Assembly: GCA_934402155.1 (NCBI GenBank)
Contig: CAKRTP010000077.1
Coordinates: forward strand, 1-8,397
Length of the DNA stretch: 8,397 nt
Direction: 5' to 3'
From: an uncultured Blautia sp.
Lineage (GTDB): Bacteria > Bacillota > Clostridia > Lachnospirales > Lachnospiraceae
Of the stretch, positions 1 to 5,834 are shown in pieces; position 1 is the first letter of the stretch, and each line of letters opens with the position of its first letter. A program made the position numbers and the translations under genes. The notes beneath the pieces were generated by a model. The model was not told the DNA's origin. It saw nothing but the letters and a program-made list of their open reading frames with translations, and did not search any database.

Positions 1-315
1 ACAAAAGAAGGTTATGAGCTTGTGATCGATGTCCCGGGCTTCAAGAAAGAGGAAGTTAAGGTAGCACTGAAAGATGGTTATCTGACAGTCAGCGCAGCCA
101 AGGGCCTCGATGAGGAAGAGGATGACAAGAAGACAGGACGTTACATCAGACGTGAACGTTATGCAGGAGCCTGCGAGAGAAGCTTCTATGTAGGTGAAGA
201 TGTCACACAGGAAGACATCAAGGGTGAGTACAAGCATGGTATCCTGAAACTCTTTGTTCCGAAGAAAGAAGCAAAACCGGTTTCCAACGATCCGAAATAT
301 ATCACCATTGAATAA
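1..315 (+). CDS. Small heat-shock protein Hsp20 (5'-truncated by window edge)
   Basis: This is an ATP-independent holdase chaperone of the alpha-crystallin/Hsp20 family, which binds unfolding cytoplasmic proteins. The reading frame is open from base 1 (TKEGYELVIDVPGF...), so the gene starts outside the window. The GTG at 22 lies inside the conserved beta-strand and is not a credible start. The 104 visible codons hold most of the alpha-crystallin domain: the DVPGFKKEEVKV strand, the DGYLTVSA strand, the RRERYAG segment and the closing G-I-L motif (HGILKLFVPKK). It ends at TAA 313-315 with a short tail. A second Hsp20 gene follows 156 bp downstream on the same strand. The two share exact 26-bp (142-167 and 751-776) and 20-bp (178-197 and 787-806) blocks, which points to an old tandem duplication. 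The family call is secure; the N-terminal arm cannot be assessed. Confidence 0.93.
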   Translation, partial: TKEGYELVIDVPGFKKEEVKVALKDGYLTVSAAKGLDEEEDDKKTGRYIRRERYAGACERSFYVGEDVTQEDIKGEYKHGILKLFVPKKEAKPVSNDPKYITIE

Positions 316-367
316 TTAAGAAGCTGATTAATTTCCATCAGGTAATGTATGACTGCTAAAGACTCGT

Positions 368-396
368 GGTACTGCCCGGAGACTTCGGGCGGTACC
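368..396 (+). terminator. Strong hairpin between the two hsp20 genes, possible weak terminator or processing structure
   Basis: An 11-bp stem (368-378 pairing with 386-396, with one G-U pair) encloses a 7-nt loop. It is GC-rich and 52 bp past the stop codon of the first hsp20 gene. The bases that follow are CTTAAAATAG rather than a T-run, so it lacks the U-tract of a textbook intrinsic terminator in either direction. It may attenuate transcription between the two hsp20 genes or stabilise the 3' end of the upstream mRNA. Confidence 0.5.
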
Positions 397-443
397 CTTA
401 AAATAGATTAGTAAGTAACAGTCGAAAGACTTAAAAATAGATT
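397..443 (+). repeat. Imperfect direct repeat following two leader hairpins
   Basis: CTTAAAATAGATT at 397-409 recurs as CTTAAAAATAGATT at 430-443, with one extra A. Each copy sits immediately after a hairpin: the 368-396 stem-loop, and the small AGTC-GAAA-GACT tetraloop stem at 420-431, whose last bases lead into the second copy. No confident sigma-A promoter and no CIRCE (HrcA) element was found in the 316-471 leader. The repeat may mark duplicated leader sequence from the hsp20 duplication; no function is claimed. Confidence 0.4.
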
Positions 444-471
444 TGTTTGTCATGAAAAGGAGAGATGACTT

Positions 472-927
472 ATGTTGATGCCTAGTATTTTTGGAGAAAA
501 CTTATTTGATGATGACTGGATGGACTTCCCGTTTAAAGATGAGTTCTGGGGCAAGAAGAATCCGCTTTATGGTAAACATGCGCAGAACATGATGAAAACG
601 GATATCCGTGAAACTGACGGCAGTTATGAACTGGATGTGGATCTTCCGGGATTTAAGAAAGATGAGATCAAGGTTCAGCTGAAGGATGGTTATCTGACAC
701 TGTCAGCAGCCAAAGGTCTTGATAAAGATGAACAGGATAAGAAGGGCAACTACATCAGACGTGAACGTTATGCAGGTACCTTAAGCAGAAGCTTCTATGT
801 AGGTGATGCAGTCAGTGAAGAAGATATTCATGCAAAATATGAAGATGGCATTCTGAAACTTTCTGTTCCGAAGAAAGCACCGAAGGCCGTAGAAGAAAAA
901 GATGGTTATATCGCAATCGAAGGTTAA
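472..927 (+). CDS. Small heat-shock protein Hsp20 (alpha-crystallin family)
   Basis: This is a complete 151-residue small heat-shock protein, a normal length for the family, expected to form cytoplasmic oligomers that hold unfolding proteins. The N-terminal arm (about residues 1-40, MLMPSIFGENLFDDDW...) is rich in Phe, Trp and Asp. The alpha-crystallin domain spans about 43-140, with DVDLPGFKKDEIKV, DGYLTLSAAKG, RRERYAG, SRSFYVG and the G-I-L motif in EDGILKLSVPKK. The chosen start is ATG 472, preceded by AAAGGAG at 457-462 with about 9 nt spacing; the in-frame ATG at 478 is too far from that site. The ribosome binding site sits in the loop of a possible small hairpin (449-469). The gene ends 30 bp before a strong terminator. 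Its last 28 codons are repeated exactly at 8291-8377. Confidence 0.96.
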   Translation: MLMPSIFGENLFDDDWMDFPFKDEFWGKKNPLYGKHAQNMMKTDIRETDGSYELDVDLPGFKKDEIKVQLKDGYLTLSAAKGLDKDEQDKKGNYIRRERYAGTLSRSFYVGDAVSEEDIHAKYEDGILKLSVPKKAPKAVEEKDGYIAIEG

Positions 928-947
928 CTTCCATTGCTTATTCTCCC
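840..947 (+). repeat. Direct repeat, left copy (hsp20 3' end plus downstream flank)
   Basis: These 108 bases are identical to 8290-8397 with no mismatch. The block covers residues 124-151 and the stop codon of the complete Hsp20 gene plus 20 bases of downstream flank. It stops 9 bases short of the terminator hairpin only because the other copy reaches the window edge. The first shared base (T) may be a chance match; the bases upstream of it differ. Confidence 0.97.
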
Positions 948-956
948 TCATATATA

Positions 957-987
957 GCCGGGATCCGAAAGGATTCCGGCCTTTTTT
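957..987 (+). terminator. Intrinsic terminator after hsp20
   Basis: A 10-bp GC-rich stem (957-966 pairing with 971-980, with one G-U pair) closed by a GAAA tetraloop is followed by C and six T's (982-987). This is a textbook Rho-independent terminator for the hsp20 gene that ends at 927. Read from the minus strand, the same hairpin lies about 28 bp after the stop of the convergent repressor gene. There it is followed by TATATATGA rather than a T-run, so it would be a weaker terminator in that direction. Confidence 0.92.
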
Positions 988-1008
988 GCTTTATACATAA
1001 GAAATAAA

Positions 1009-2037
1009 TTATTCTGTTGTATTGCGGCGAATTAATATAGGTGTAATCTGTTTATGGATTGGTGCCCCCAATGGTTTGGGAACACGCTTTTTCTGTTCCT
1101 CCATCTGCTGGACAAGAAGATCCATGGCAGTTTTTGCAATCACATCAATCTGCTGTCCGATGGTTGTGATCGGAAGGATTGCCTCGCTGGCAATCGGAGA
1201 ATTGTCAAATCCAACAATCTCATAAGTGGAAGGAAATGTCCCGTATTTTTGAAAAATTAAATTAAGAAACATATTAGCATAGGTATCGTTCGCAAAAAAG
1301 ATACCTTTTTTTTGATCGGGGTATTTTGATTCTATCTTATTGAAAATCTCTCGGATTACATCTAAAAGCTCATGATAAGAATCACCTTTTACACTCAAAT
1401 CTATATCATATGGCACATGATATTCTTCACAAGTTGCCTGAAAGGCCCGGATTCGGTCATAAGCCGGGGCGGATTTATTCACATTGACATTTATATGAAT
1501 TAATATATCACATTTATCTCGAATCAACAGAGAAGTAGCCTGAAGTGCTCCCATATAGTTGTCAGTATTGACGCTGCTGATATGTTCTGCTTCGCGTTCA
1601 ATTGCGATGACAGGAATCTGATAGGAAGCGAGTTTCTCAGATGGAAGAGTGTGACTTAAAATAATCAGCCCTTCAATCTGATAAGATAGAAGTTCTTCAA
1701 TGTACTGTTGTTCTTCTTCTGCTCCATGTTCGCTGACGAAAACAAGAAACTTATAGTGATAATCACGGTAGCTGGAAAGGAATTGTGTCAGCATCTCAGA
1801 ATAATAGTGCAGGTAAAGGTTCGGGATAATGATTCCAATAAATTCACTTTTTCCATTTGCCAGAACTTTCGCCAGCTTATTCTTTTTATATCCAAGTGTG
1901 TCAAGAGCCTGTGAAATCTTTTCCTGGTTTTCTAAGGTAAGAGAATCAGGATGATTGAAGTATCTTGATATTGTAGTTTTTGAAAAATTGGTGTATTCCG
2001 CAATATCTGCAAAAGTTACCTGTTTCTTTTTACTCAT
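1009..2037 (-). CDS. LacI-family transcriptional repressor, probable regulator of the divergent fructan operon
   Basis: This encodes a 342-residue LacI/GalR-type DNA-binding protein, a usual length for the family. The N-terminal helix-turn-helix is at about residues 7-27 (VTFADIAEYTNFSKTTISRY). The hinge helix NKLAKVLANGKS at about 53-64 keeps the leucine that inserts into the central CG step of LacI-family operators. A periplasmic-binding-like effector domain follows (IGIIIPNLYLHYYS, SVNTDNYMGA, IFFANDTYA, IVGFDNSPIA). The start is ATG at 2037, preceded by AAGGAG (2049-2054). An extension to an upstream ATG at 2079 is open but has no comparable binding site and would put extra residues before the HTH. 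The gene is divergent from the sugar operon, and AACCGGTT operators lie between them. The effector is probably sucrose, a short fructan or a fructose phosphate, by inference from context. Confidence 0.93.
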   Translation of the reverse strand: MSKKKQVTFADIAEYTNFSKTTISRYFNHPDSLTLENQEKISQALDTLGYKKNKLAKVLANGKSEFIGIIIPNLYLHYYSEMLTQFLSSYRDYHYKFLVFVSEHGAEEEQQYIEELLSYQIEGLIILSHTLPSEKLASYQIPVIAIEREAEHISSVNTDNYMGALQATSLLIRDKCDILIHINVNVNKSAPAYDRIRAFQATCEEYHVPYDIDLSVKGDSYHELLDVIREIFNKIESKYPDQKKGIFFANDTYANMFLNLIFQKYGTFPSTYEIVGFDNSPIASEAILPITTIGQQIDVIAKTAMDLLVQQMEEQKKRVPKPLGAPIHKQITPILIRRNTTE

Positions 2038-2087
2038 AAAAGTTGAATCTCCTTCAATATGATGGCTGACGGTTAACAATATTTTTC

Positions 2088-2116
2088 AGTATAGCAATTT
2101 TGATGGAAAAACGCAA
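2088..2116 (-). promoter_or_regulatory. Promoter of the LacI-family repressor gene
   Basis: Read on the minus strand, TTGCGT (2111-2116) and TATACT (2088-2093) are separated by exactly 17 bases. The -10 box is preceded by TGC, making an extended -10. The predicted start is near 2081, about 44 bp upstream of the repressor start codon. The nearest operator copy (2137-2146) lies about 20 bp upstream of the -35 box. Confidence 0.75.
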
Positions 2117-2136
2117 TGATAAAATAACTGATTATG

Positions 2137-2146
2137 TAACCGGTTA
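2137..2146. promoter_or_regulatory. Operator copy 1 (TAACCGGTTA), also cre-like
   Basis: This is a perfect 10-bp palindrome with a central CG, the hallmark of LacI-family operators. It lies about 20 bp upstream of the operon -35 box and behind the repressor promoter. Its centre is 69 bp from copy 2 and 81 bp from copy 3, so a tetrameric or paired repressor could loop across the operon promoter. With flanks, 2135-2148 (TGTAACCGGTTATT) matches a CcpA cre consensus (TGNAANCGNWWNCA) except at the last two bases, so carbon catabolite control is possible here. Confidence 0.7.
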
Positions 2147-2164
2147 TTTTAGTATATAAAAGTA

Positions 2165-2193
2165 TTGACAGAAAGAGATGGATATAGTAATAT
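2165..2193 (+). promoter_or_regulatory. Sigma-A promoter of the sugar operon
   Basis: A perfect -35 box TTGACA (2165-2170) and a -10 box TAATAT (2188-2193) are separated by exactly 17 bases. Transcription should start near 2200, about 60 bp before the first permease start codon. Operator copies 2 and 3 lie immediately downstream, at roughly +5 to +26, where a bound repressor would block initiation or clearance. This is intrinsically a strong promoter, in keeping with control by repression. Confidence 0.87.
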
Positions 2194-2204
2194 CAAATTG
2201 CAAA

Positions 2205-2216
2205 GTAACCGGTTAC
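2205..2216. promoter_or_regulatory. Operator copy 2 (GTAACCGGTTAC)
   Basis: This is a perfect 12-bp palindrome centred on CG, just downstream of the predicted operon start point. It directly abuts copy 3, with centres 12 bp apart. The overlap creates a second, perfect 20-bp palindrome at 2207-2226 centred on ACGT. It is the best match to a LacI-family operator here and the probable primary site for the divergently encoded repressor. Confidence 0.85.
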
Positions 2217-2228
2217 GTAACCGGTTCT
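2217..2228. promoter_or_regulatory. Operator copy 3 (GTAACCGGTTCT)
   Basis: This repeats copy 2 immediately downstream, sharing the first 10 of 12 bases. The AACCGGTT core (2219-2226) is intact, but the outer right half has drifted (CT instead of AC). At 12 bp centre to centre, two dimers would crowd each other unless they bind different faces of the helix. Confidence 0.75.
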
Positions 2229-2259
2229 CATAAAATCAATGGAATGGAGGAAGAAGTGC

Positions 2260-3198
2260 ATGAAAAGAATGCAAAATCAAGCAAAGTCCGTAAGCAAGCG
2301 AACGTGGAGAGAAAAGATGACTTATGTGAAGAAAAATTGGCAGTTATATCTTTTTTTCCTGATGCCAGGGCTTTTACTGACAATTATTTTTAAGTATCTC
2401 CCGATGGGAGGTCTTCTGATTGCTTTTGAAGACTACAATGTAATAAAAGGAGTTCTTGGTAGTCCCTGGGTAGGGCTTGAGTATTTCAGACGATTCTTAT
2501 CTTCACCAGATTTCATGAACTATCTGATGAATACGCTGAAATTGAGTATCTATGGATTACTGTGGGGATTTCCGGTTCCAATCATTCTTGCATTGCTTTT
2601 GAATCGTATTCGTAAGAACGGAATTAAGAAAAAAGTGCAGCTTTTGATCTATATGCCAAACTTTATTTCAGTCATCGTGCTTTGTGGTATGGTTCGTATG
2701 CTTTTATCTCCTGTAGGCCCATTGAATAAAGTATTAGGAATCAGTACAAACTGGATGACAATGCCTTCAGCATTCCGGACAATTTACATTGCAAGTGGAA
2801 TCTGGCAGACCGCAGGCTGGGCATCTATCATGTACACAGCAGCACTGGCGAATGCCAGCAAGGAGCTGGAAGAAGCAGCCATCATGGATGGAGCGAATCT
2901 CCTGCAGCAGATCTGGTATGTAGAATTGCCGGCAATTAAGAATATTATTGTAATTCAGTTTATTTTGCAGGCTGGAAATATCATGAGTATTGGTTTCGAA
3001 AAAGCTTATGCTTTACAGACAGATATGAACCTTCCTGCATCAGAAATCCTGTCTACGTATGTATACCGTATTGGACTTCTGAATGGAGACTATGGATATT
3101 CGACAGCGGTAGGTCTTTTCAATTCTGTTGTAAATGTTATCTTGCTGATCTTTGTGAACTGGGTTGTTAAGAAACTGAATGATGGAGAAGGATTATAG
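2260..3198 (+). CDS. Carbohydrate ABC transporter permease, LplB/YteP type
   Basis: This is one of two membrane-spanning subunits of an ABC importer (CUT1 group) for oligosaccharides. The protein is 312 residues. A basic N-terminus is followed by about six membrane segments (roughly 28-44, 92-115, 128-149, 174-196, 225-245 and 285-305). KYLPMGGLLIAFEDYN after the first segment is typical of the LplB branch. The cytoplasmic EAA loop that docks the ATPase is clear: E205-A-A-I-M-D-G211. The start is ATG 2260, with GGAGG at 2246-2250 and 9-nt spacing. An ATG at 2239 is in frame but lies upstream of that binding site. It is the first gene of the operon, about 60 nt after the predicted transcription start, and ends 16 bp before the partner permease. 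No ATPase gene is adjacent. Confidence 0.93.
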   Translation: MKRMQNQAKSVSKRTWREKMTYVKKNWQLYLFFLMPGLLLTIIFKYLPMGGLLIAFEDYNVIKGVLGSPWVGLEYFRRFLSSPDFMNYLMNTLKLSIYGLLWGFPVPIILALLLNRIRKNGIKKKVQLLIYMPNFISVIVLCGMVRMLLSPVGPLNKVLGISTNWMTMPSAFRTIYIASGIWQTAGWASIMYTAALANASKELEEAAIMDGANLLQQIWYVELPAIKNIIVIQFILQAGNIMSIGFEKAYALQTDMNLPASEILSTYVYRIGLLNGDYGYSTAVGLFNSVVNVILLIFVNWVVKKLNDGEGL

Positions 3199-3214
3199 AA
3201 AAGAGGGAGAAGAG

Positions 3215-4108
3215 ATGGAGAAAAAAAAGAGAAAATATTCAAGGACAGACAAAGTAATCCTTGGAATCGGATTTACTATTCTTGGTTTATTCGTCCTTTC
3301 TATAGCGATACCGATTATTTATGTAGTACTCGCATCCTTTATGGATCCTACTGTTTTGAATAACCAGGGATTGAGTTTTAACACTAAGGACTGGACATTA
3401 GACGCATATCGAAGAGTATTAGAGAACGAAATGATCTGGCGTGGATTTCTGAATTCCTTCCTGTATTCACTGGCGTTTACAGTAATTTCTGTTTTTGTGA
3501 CATTACTGGCTGCGTATCCACTGTCAAAGAAGGAATTTGTAGGAAGAAGTTTTTTCAATATTATTTTCCTGATCACAATGTTCTTTGGTGGTGGAATGAT
3601 TCCTACATTTATCCTGATCAATCAGCTGCACATGGTTAATACAGTGTGGGCAATCCTGATTCCAGGCGCATTTAATGTATGGAATATGATTCTTGCCAGA
3701 ACTTATTATCAGTCAATCCCGACAGAATTAAGAGAAGCATCTGCGATTGACGGTGCAAATGAGATTCAGCATTTCTTTAAAATCATGCTTCCGGTATGTA
3801 AGCCAATCATCGCAGTACTGGCACTCTGGTCTTTTGTTGGAATGTGGAACAGTTATTTCGACGCAATGATTTATCTGAATGATGCAAATCTTCAGCCATT
3901 ACAGCTGGTACTCCGTTCCATCCTGGTACAGAATACACCACAGCCTGGAATGATTGCTGATATTCAGAGTACAGCAGAAATGGCAAAAGTAGCAGAACAG
4001 CTGAAATATGCAACGATTGTAGTATCAAGTTTACCACTGTTAGTAATGTACCCATTCTTCCAGAAATACTTTGATAAAGGAATTATGGTCGGATCGGTAA
4101 AAGGCTAA
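3215..4108 (+). CDS. Carbohydrate ABC transporter permease, YtcP/CarbE type
   Basis: This is the second membrane subunit of the same importer, 297 residues, as expected for this branch. After a Lys/Arg-rich N-terminus (MEKKKRKYSR) come about six hydrophobic segments (roughly 13-40, 79-100, 113-136, 141-162, 195-218 and 265-282). The EAA loop reads E174-A-S-A-I-D-G180. The C-terminus FDKGIMVGSVKG is characteristic of this permease type. ATG 3215 is preferred because AGGGAG (3204-3209) lies just ahead of it and it leaves a 16-bp gap to the previous stop. Starting at 3179 or 3182 would overlap the upstream permease by about 20 bp without a good binding site. The next gene begins 21 bp downstream. 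Confidence 0.92.
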   Translation: MEKKKRKYSRTDKVILGIGFTILGLFVLSIAIPIIYVVLASFMDPTVLNNQGLSFNTKDWTLDAYRRVLENEMIWRGFLNSFLYSLAFTVISVFVTLLAAYPLSKKEFVGRSFFNIIFLITMFFGGGMIPTFILINQLHMVNTVWAILIPGAFNVWNMILARTYYQSIPTELREASAIDGANEIQHFFKIMLPVCKPIIAVLALWSFVGMWNSYFDAMIYLNDANLQPLQLVLRSILVQNTPQPGMIADIQSTAEMAKVAEQLKYATIVVSSLPLLVMYPFFQKYFDKGIMVGSVKG

Positions 4109-4129
4109 TAAGAAAGGAACGATACAGAT

Positions 4130-5809
4130 ATGAAGAAAAGAAAAGTAAAAGCATTGCTTGCAATTGTACTGTCCCTGACGATGATGGTGGGAGTTGCAGG
4201 ATGTGGAAAAGAGCAGCAGCTTGAGGCTGAAGTTGATCCGGATACACCTGTATCGGAGGTGCAGTTCCCATTAAAGGAAACTGCAGAACTTTCTTTTATT
4301 ACAAGTGCACCGGCTACATCAACACAGGATCCGAATGAACGAGTAATTTTTCAGCGAATGGAAGAGCAGACCAATGTTCATATTGACTGGACTTGTTTTG
4401 TATCAGATCAGTTCTCTGATAAGAAGAATCTGGCGCTTGCACAATTTGGAAATCTGCCAGATGGATTATTCAATGCCGGAATGAGTGATTATGATCTGCT
4501 GCGTTATGCAAAACAGGGTATCATCATTCCGCTGGAAAATCTGATAGATAAATATATGCCGAATTTACAGGCAGTGTTTGAAAAATATCCAGAATACAGG
4601 ACAATGTGTACTGCACCGGATGGACATATTTATTCCTTCCCATGGATTGAACAGCTTGGTTCTGGGAAAGAAGCCATTCAGGCAATCGGAGACATTCCGT
4701 ATATTAATAAAAAATGGCTGGATTATCTAGGACTCGAGATTCCGACAACAACAGATGAACTGGAACAGGTATTGATTCAATTCCGTGATCATGCAGATGA
4801 GCTTGAAAAAGAATTTTCGATTGAAGGTGCTGTGATTCCAATGTCATTTATCATCAATAATGGTGACCAGGATCCGGCAATTCTGCTCAATGGATTTGGA
4901 GAAGGCTATGGAGATACAGGAGATCATTTCGCTGTAACGGACGAAGGAAAAGTTATTTATACAACCGTTCAGGAAGGATACAAAGAAGGAATTGAGTGGT
5001 TACATAAACTTGTAACAGAGGATCTGGTTGACCCGGAAGCATTTACACAAGAGTGGTCTACCTATGTCGCCAAAGGAAAGAATCACCGCTATGGTCTCTG
5101 CTTTACATGGGATATTGCCAATATTGATAACAATGAAGATTATGTTATGCTGCCGGCTCTGACAGGACCAGATGGTATGCGGAACGTTACAAGACAGAAC
5201 AACAGTGAAACAAGTGGATATGATCGTGGAAGATGTGTTCTTACATCCAGCTGCCGTAACACAGCACTTGCTGCTGCATGGATCGATCAGATGTATGCAC
5301 CACTTCAGTCACCACAGAATAACTGGGGAACTTATGGAGAGAAGGATTCCTTTAACATTTTTGAACTGTCTACAAATAAAGATGGTGGAGAAATGCTGAA
5401 ACACATGGATCTGGGGGATCAGTCTCCGGTAGAAGTACGTGAAGCACAATCTGTAAATGGTCCTCTTGCAGTTCTGAATGAATATTATGACGTCTATGTA
5501 ACACAGCCAGAAGATGCAAAATGGCGTCTGGATAATATGCATGAAACTTATTTACAGGATATGAACAGTAAATATGTTTATCCAAACGTATTCATGAGCA
5601 TTGATGACACCAATAAAGTATCTCAGTATGATACAGATATCAAAAAATATGCAGAACAGAAGAAAGCAGACTGGATCCTGAATGGCGGAATTGAAAAAGA
5701 GTGGGATTCTTATCTGAAGAAAATGGAACAGTATGGACTTTCTGATTATCTTTCGATTAAACAGAAATACTTTGATGAGTATCAGAAGTCGTTGAGTGAA
5801 GAAAAATAA
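4130..5809 (+). CDS. Extracellular solute-binding lipoprotein of a sugar ABC transporter, LplA type
   Basis: This is the substrate-capture subunit, anchored to the outer face of the membrane. The 559-residue protein is larger than the roughly 400-450 residues of standard CUT1 binding proteins, which fits the long LplA-like family that pairs with LplB/YtcP permeases. It has a lipoprotein signal: Lys/Arg n-region (1-7), hydrophobic core (8-22) and lipobox VAGC with the lipidated Cys at 25, followed by an acidic linker. The mature part shows family-1 solute-binding sequence such as ALAQFGNLPDGLF, YAKQGIIIPLENLID and DGHIYSFPW. AAGGA (4114-4118) precedes ATG 4130. Its position between the permeases and a GH32 enzyme suggests sucrose or short fructo-oligosaccharides; specificity cannot be read from the sequence. 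Confidence 0.92.
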   Translation: MKKRKVKALLAIVLSLTMMVGVAGCGKEQQLEAEVDPDTPVSEVQFPLKETAELSFITSAPATSTQDPNERVIFQRMEEQTNVHIDWTCFVSDQFSDKKNLALAQFGNLPDGLFNAGMSDYDLLRYAKQGIIIPLENLIDKYMPNLQAVFEKYPEYRTMCTAPDGHIYSFPWIEQLGSGKEAIQAIGDIPYINKKWLDYLGLEIPTTTDELEQVLIQFRDHADELEKEFSIEGAVIPMSFIINNGDQDPAILLNGFGEGYGDTGDHFAVTDEGKVIYTTVQEGYKEGIEWLHKLVTEDLVDPEAFTQEWSTYVAKGKNHRYGLCFTWDIANIDNNEDYVMLPALTGPDGMRNVTRQNNSETSGYDRGRCVLTSSCRNTALAAAWIDQMYAPLQSPQNNWGTYGEKDSFNIFELSTNKDGGEMLKHMDLGDQSPVEVREAQSVNGPLAVLNEYYDVYVTQPEDAKWRLDNMHETYLQDMNSKYVYPNVFMSIDDTNKVSQYDTDIKKYAEQKKADWILNGGIEKEWDSYLKKMEQYGLSDYLSIKQKYFDEYQKSLSEEK

Positions 5810-5834
5810 CGACACAAATAACAGGAGAATTTGC

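Noticed and set aside
2066..2077. Possible fourth operator (CGGTTAAC) near the repressor transcription start
   Set aside because: Only one half-site (CGGTTA) matches; the left half is CTGA instead of TAAC. Too weak to call, although autoregulation is not excluded.
2038..2079. 14-residue N-terminal extension of the LacI-family repressor
   Set aside because: The AAGGAG site lies inside this extension and serves ATG 2037. LacI-family proteins normally start just before the helix-turn-helix, and the extension would also reach the predicted transcription start.
2181..2194. GATAT-AGTA-ATATC inverted repeat over the operon -10 box
   Set aside because: A 5-bp AT-only inverted repeat is expected by chance in an AT-rich promoter; the -10 box explains the sequence.
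2178..2393. A 71-codon frame on the plus strand starting in the control region
   Set aside because: It begins ahead of the predicted transcription start, runs through the operators, overlaps the first permease in another frame and has no ribosome binding site.
5796..5834. Longer N-terminus of the GH32 protein from GTG 5796
   Set aside because: It would overlap the binding-protein gene by 14 bp with no binding site, while ATG 5835 has AGGAG at ideal spacing.
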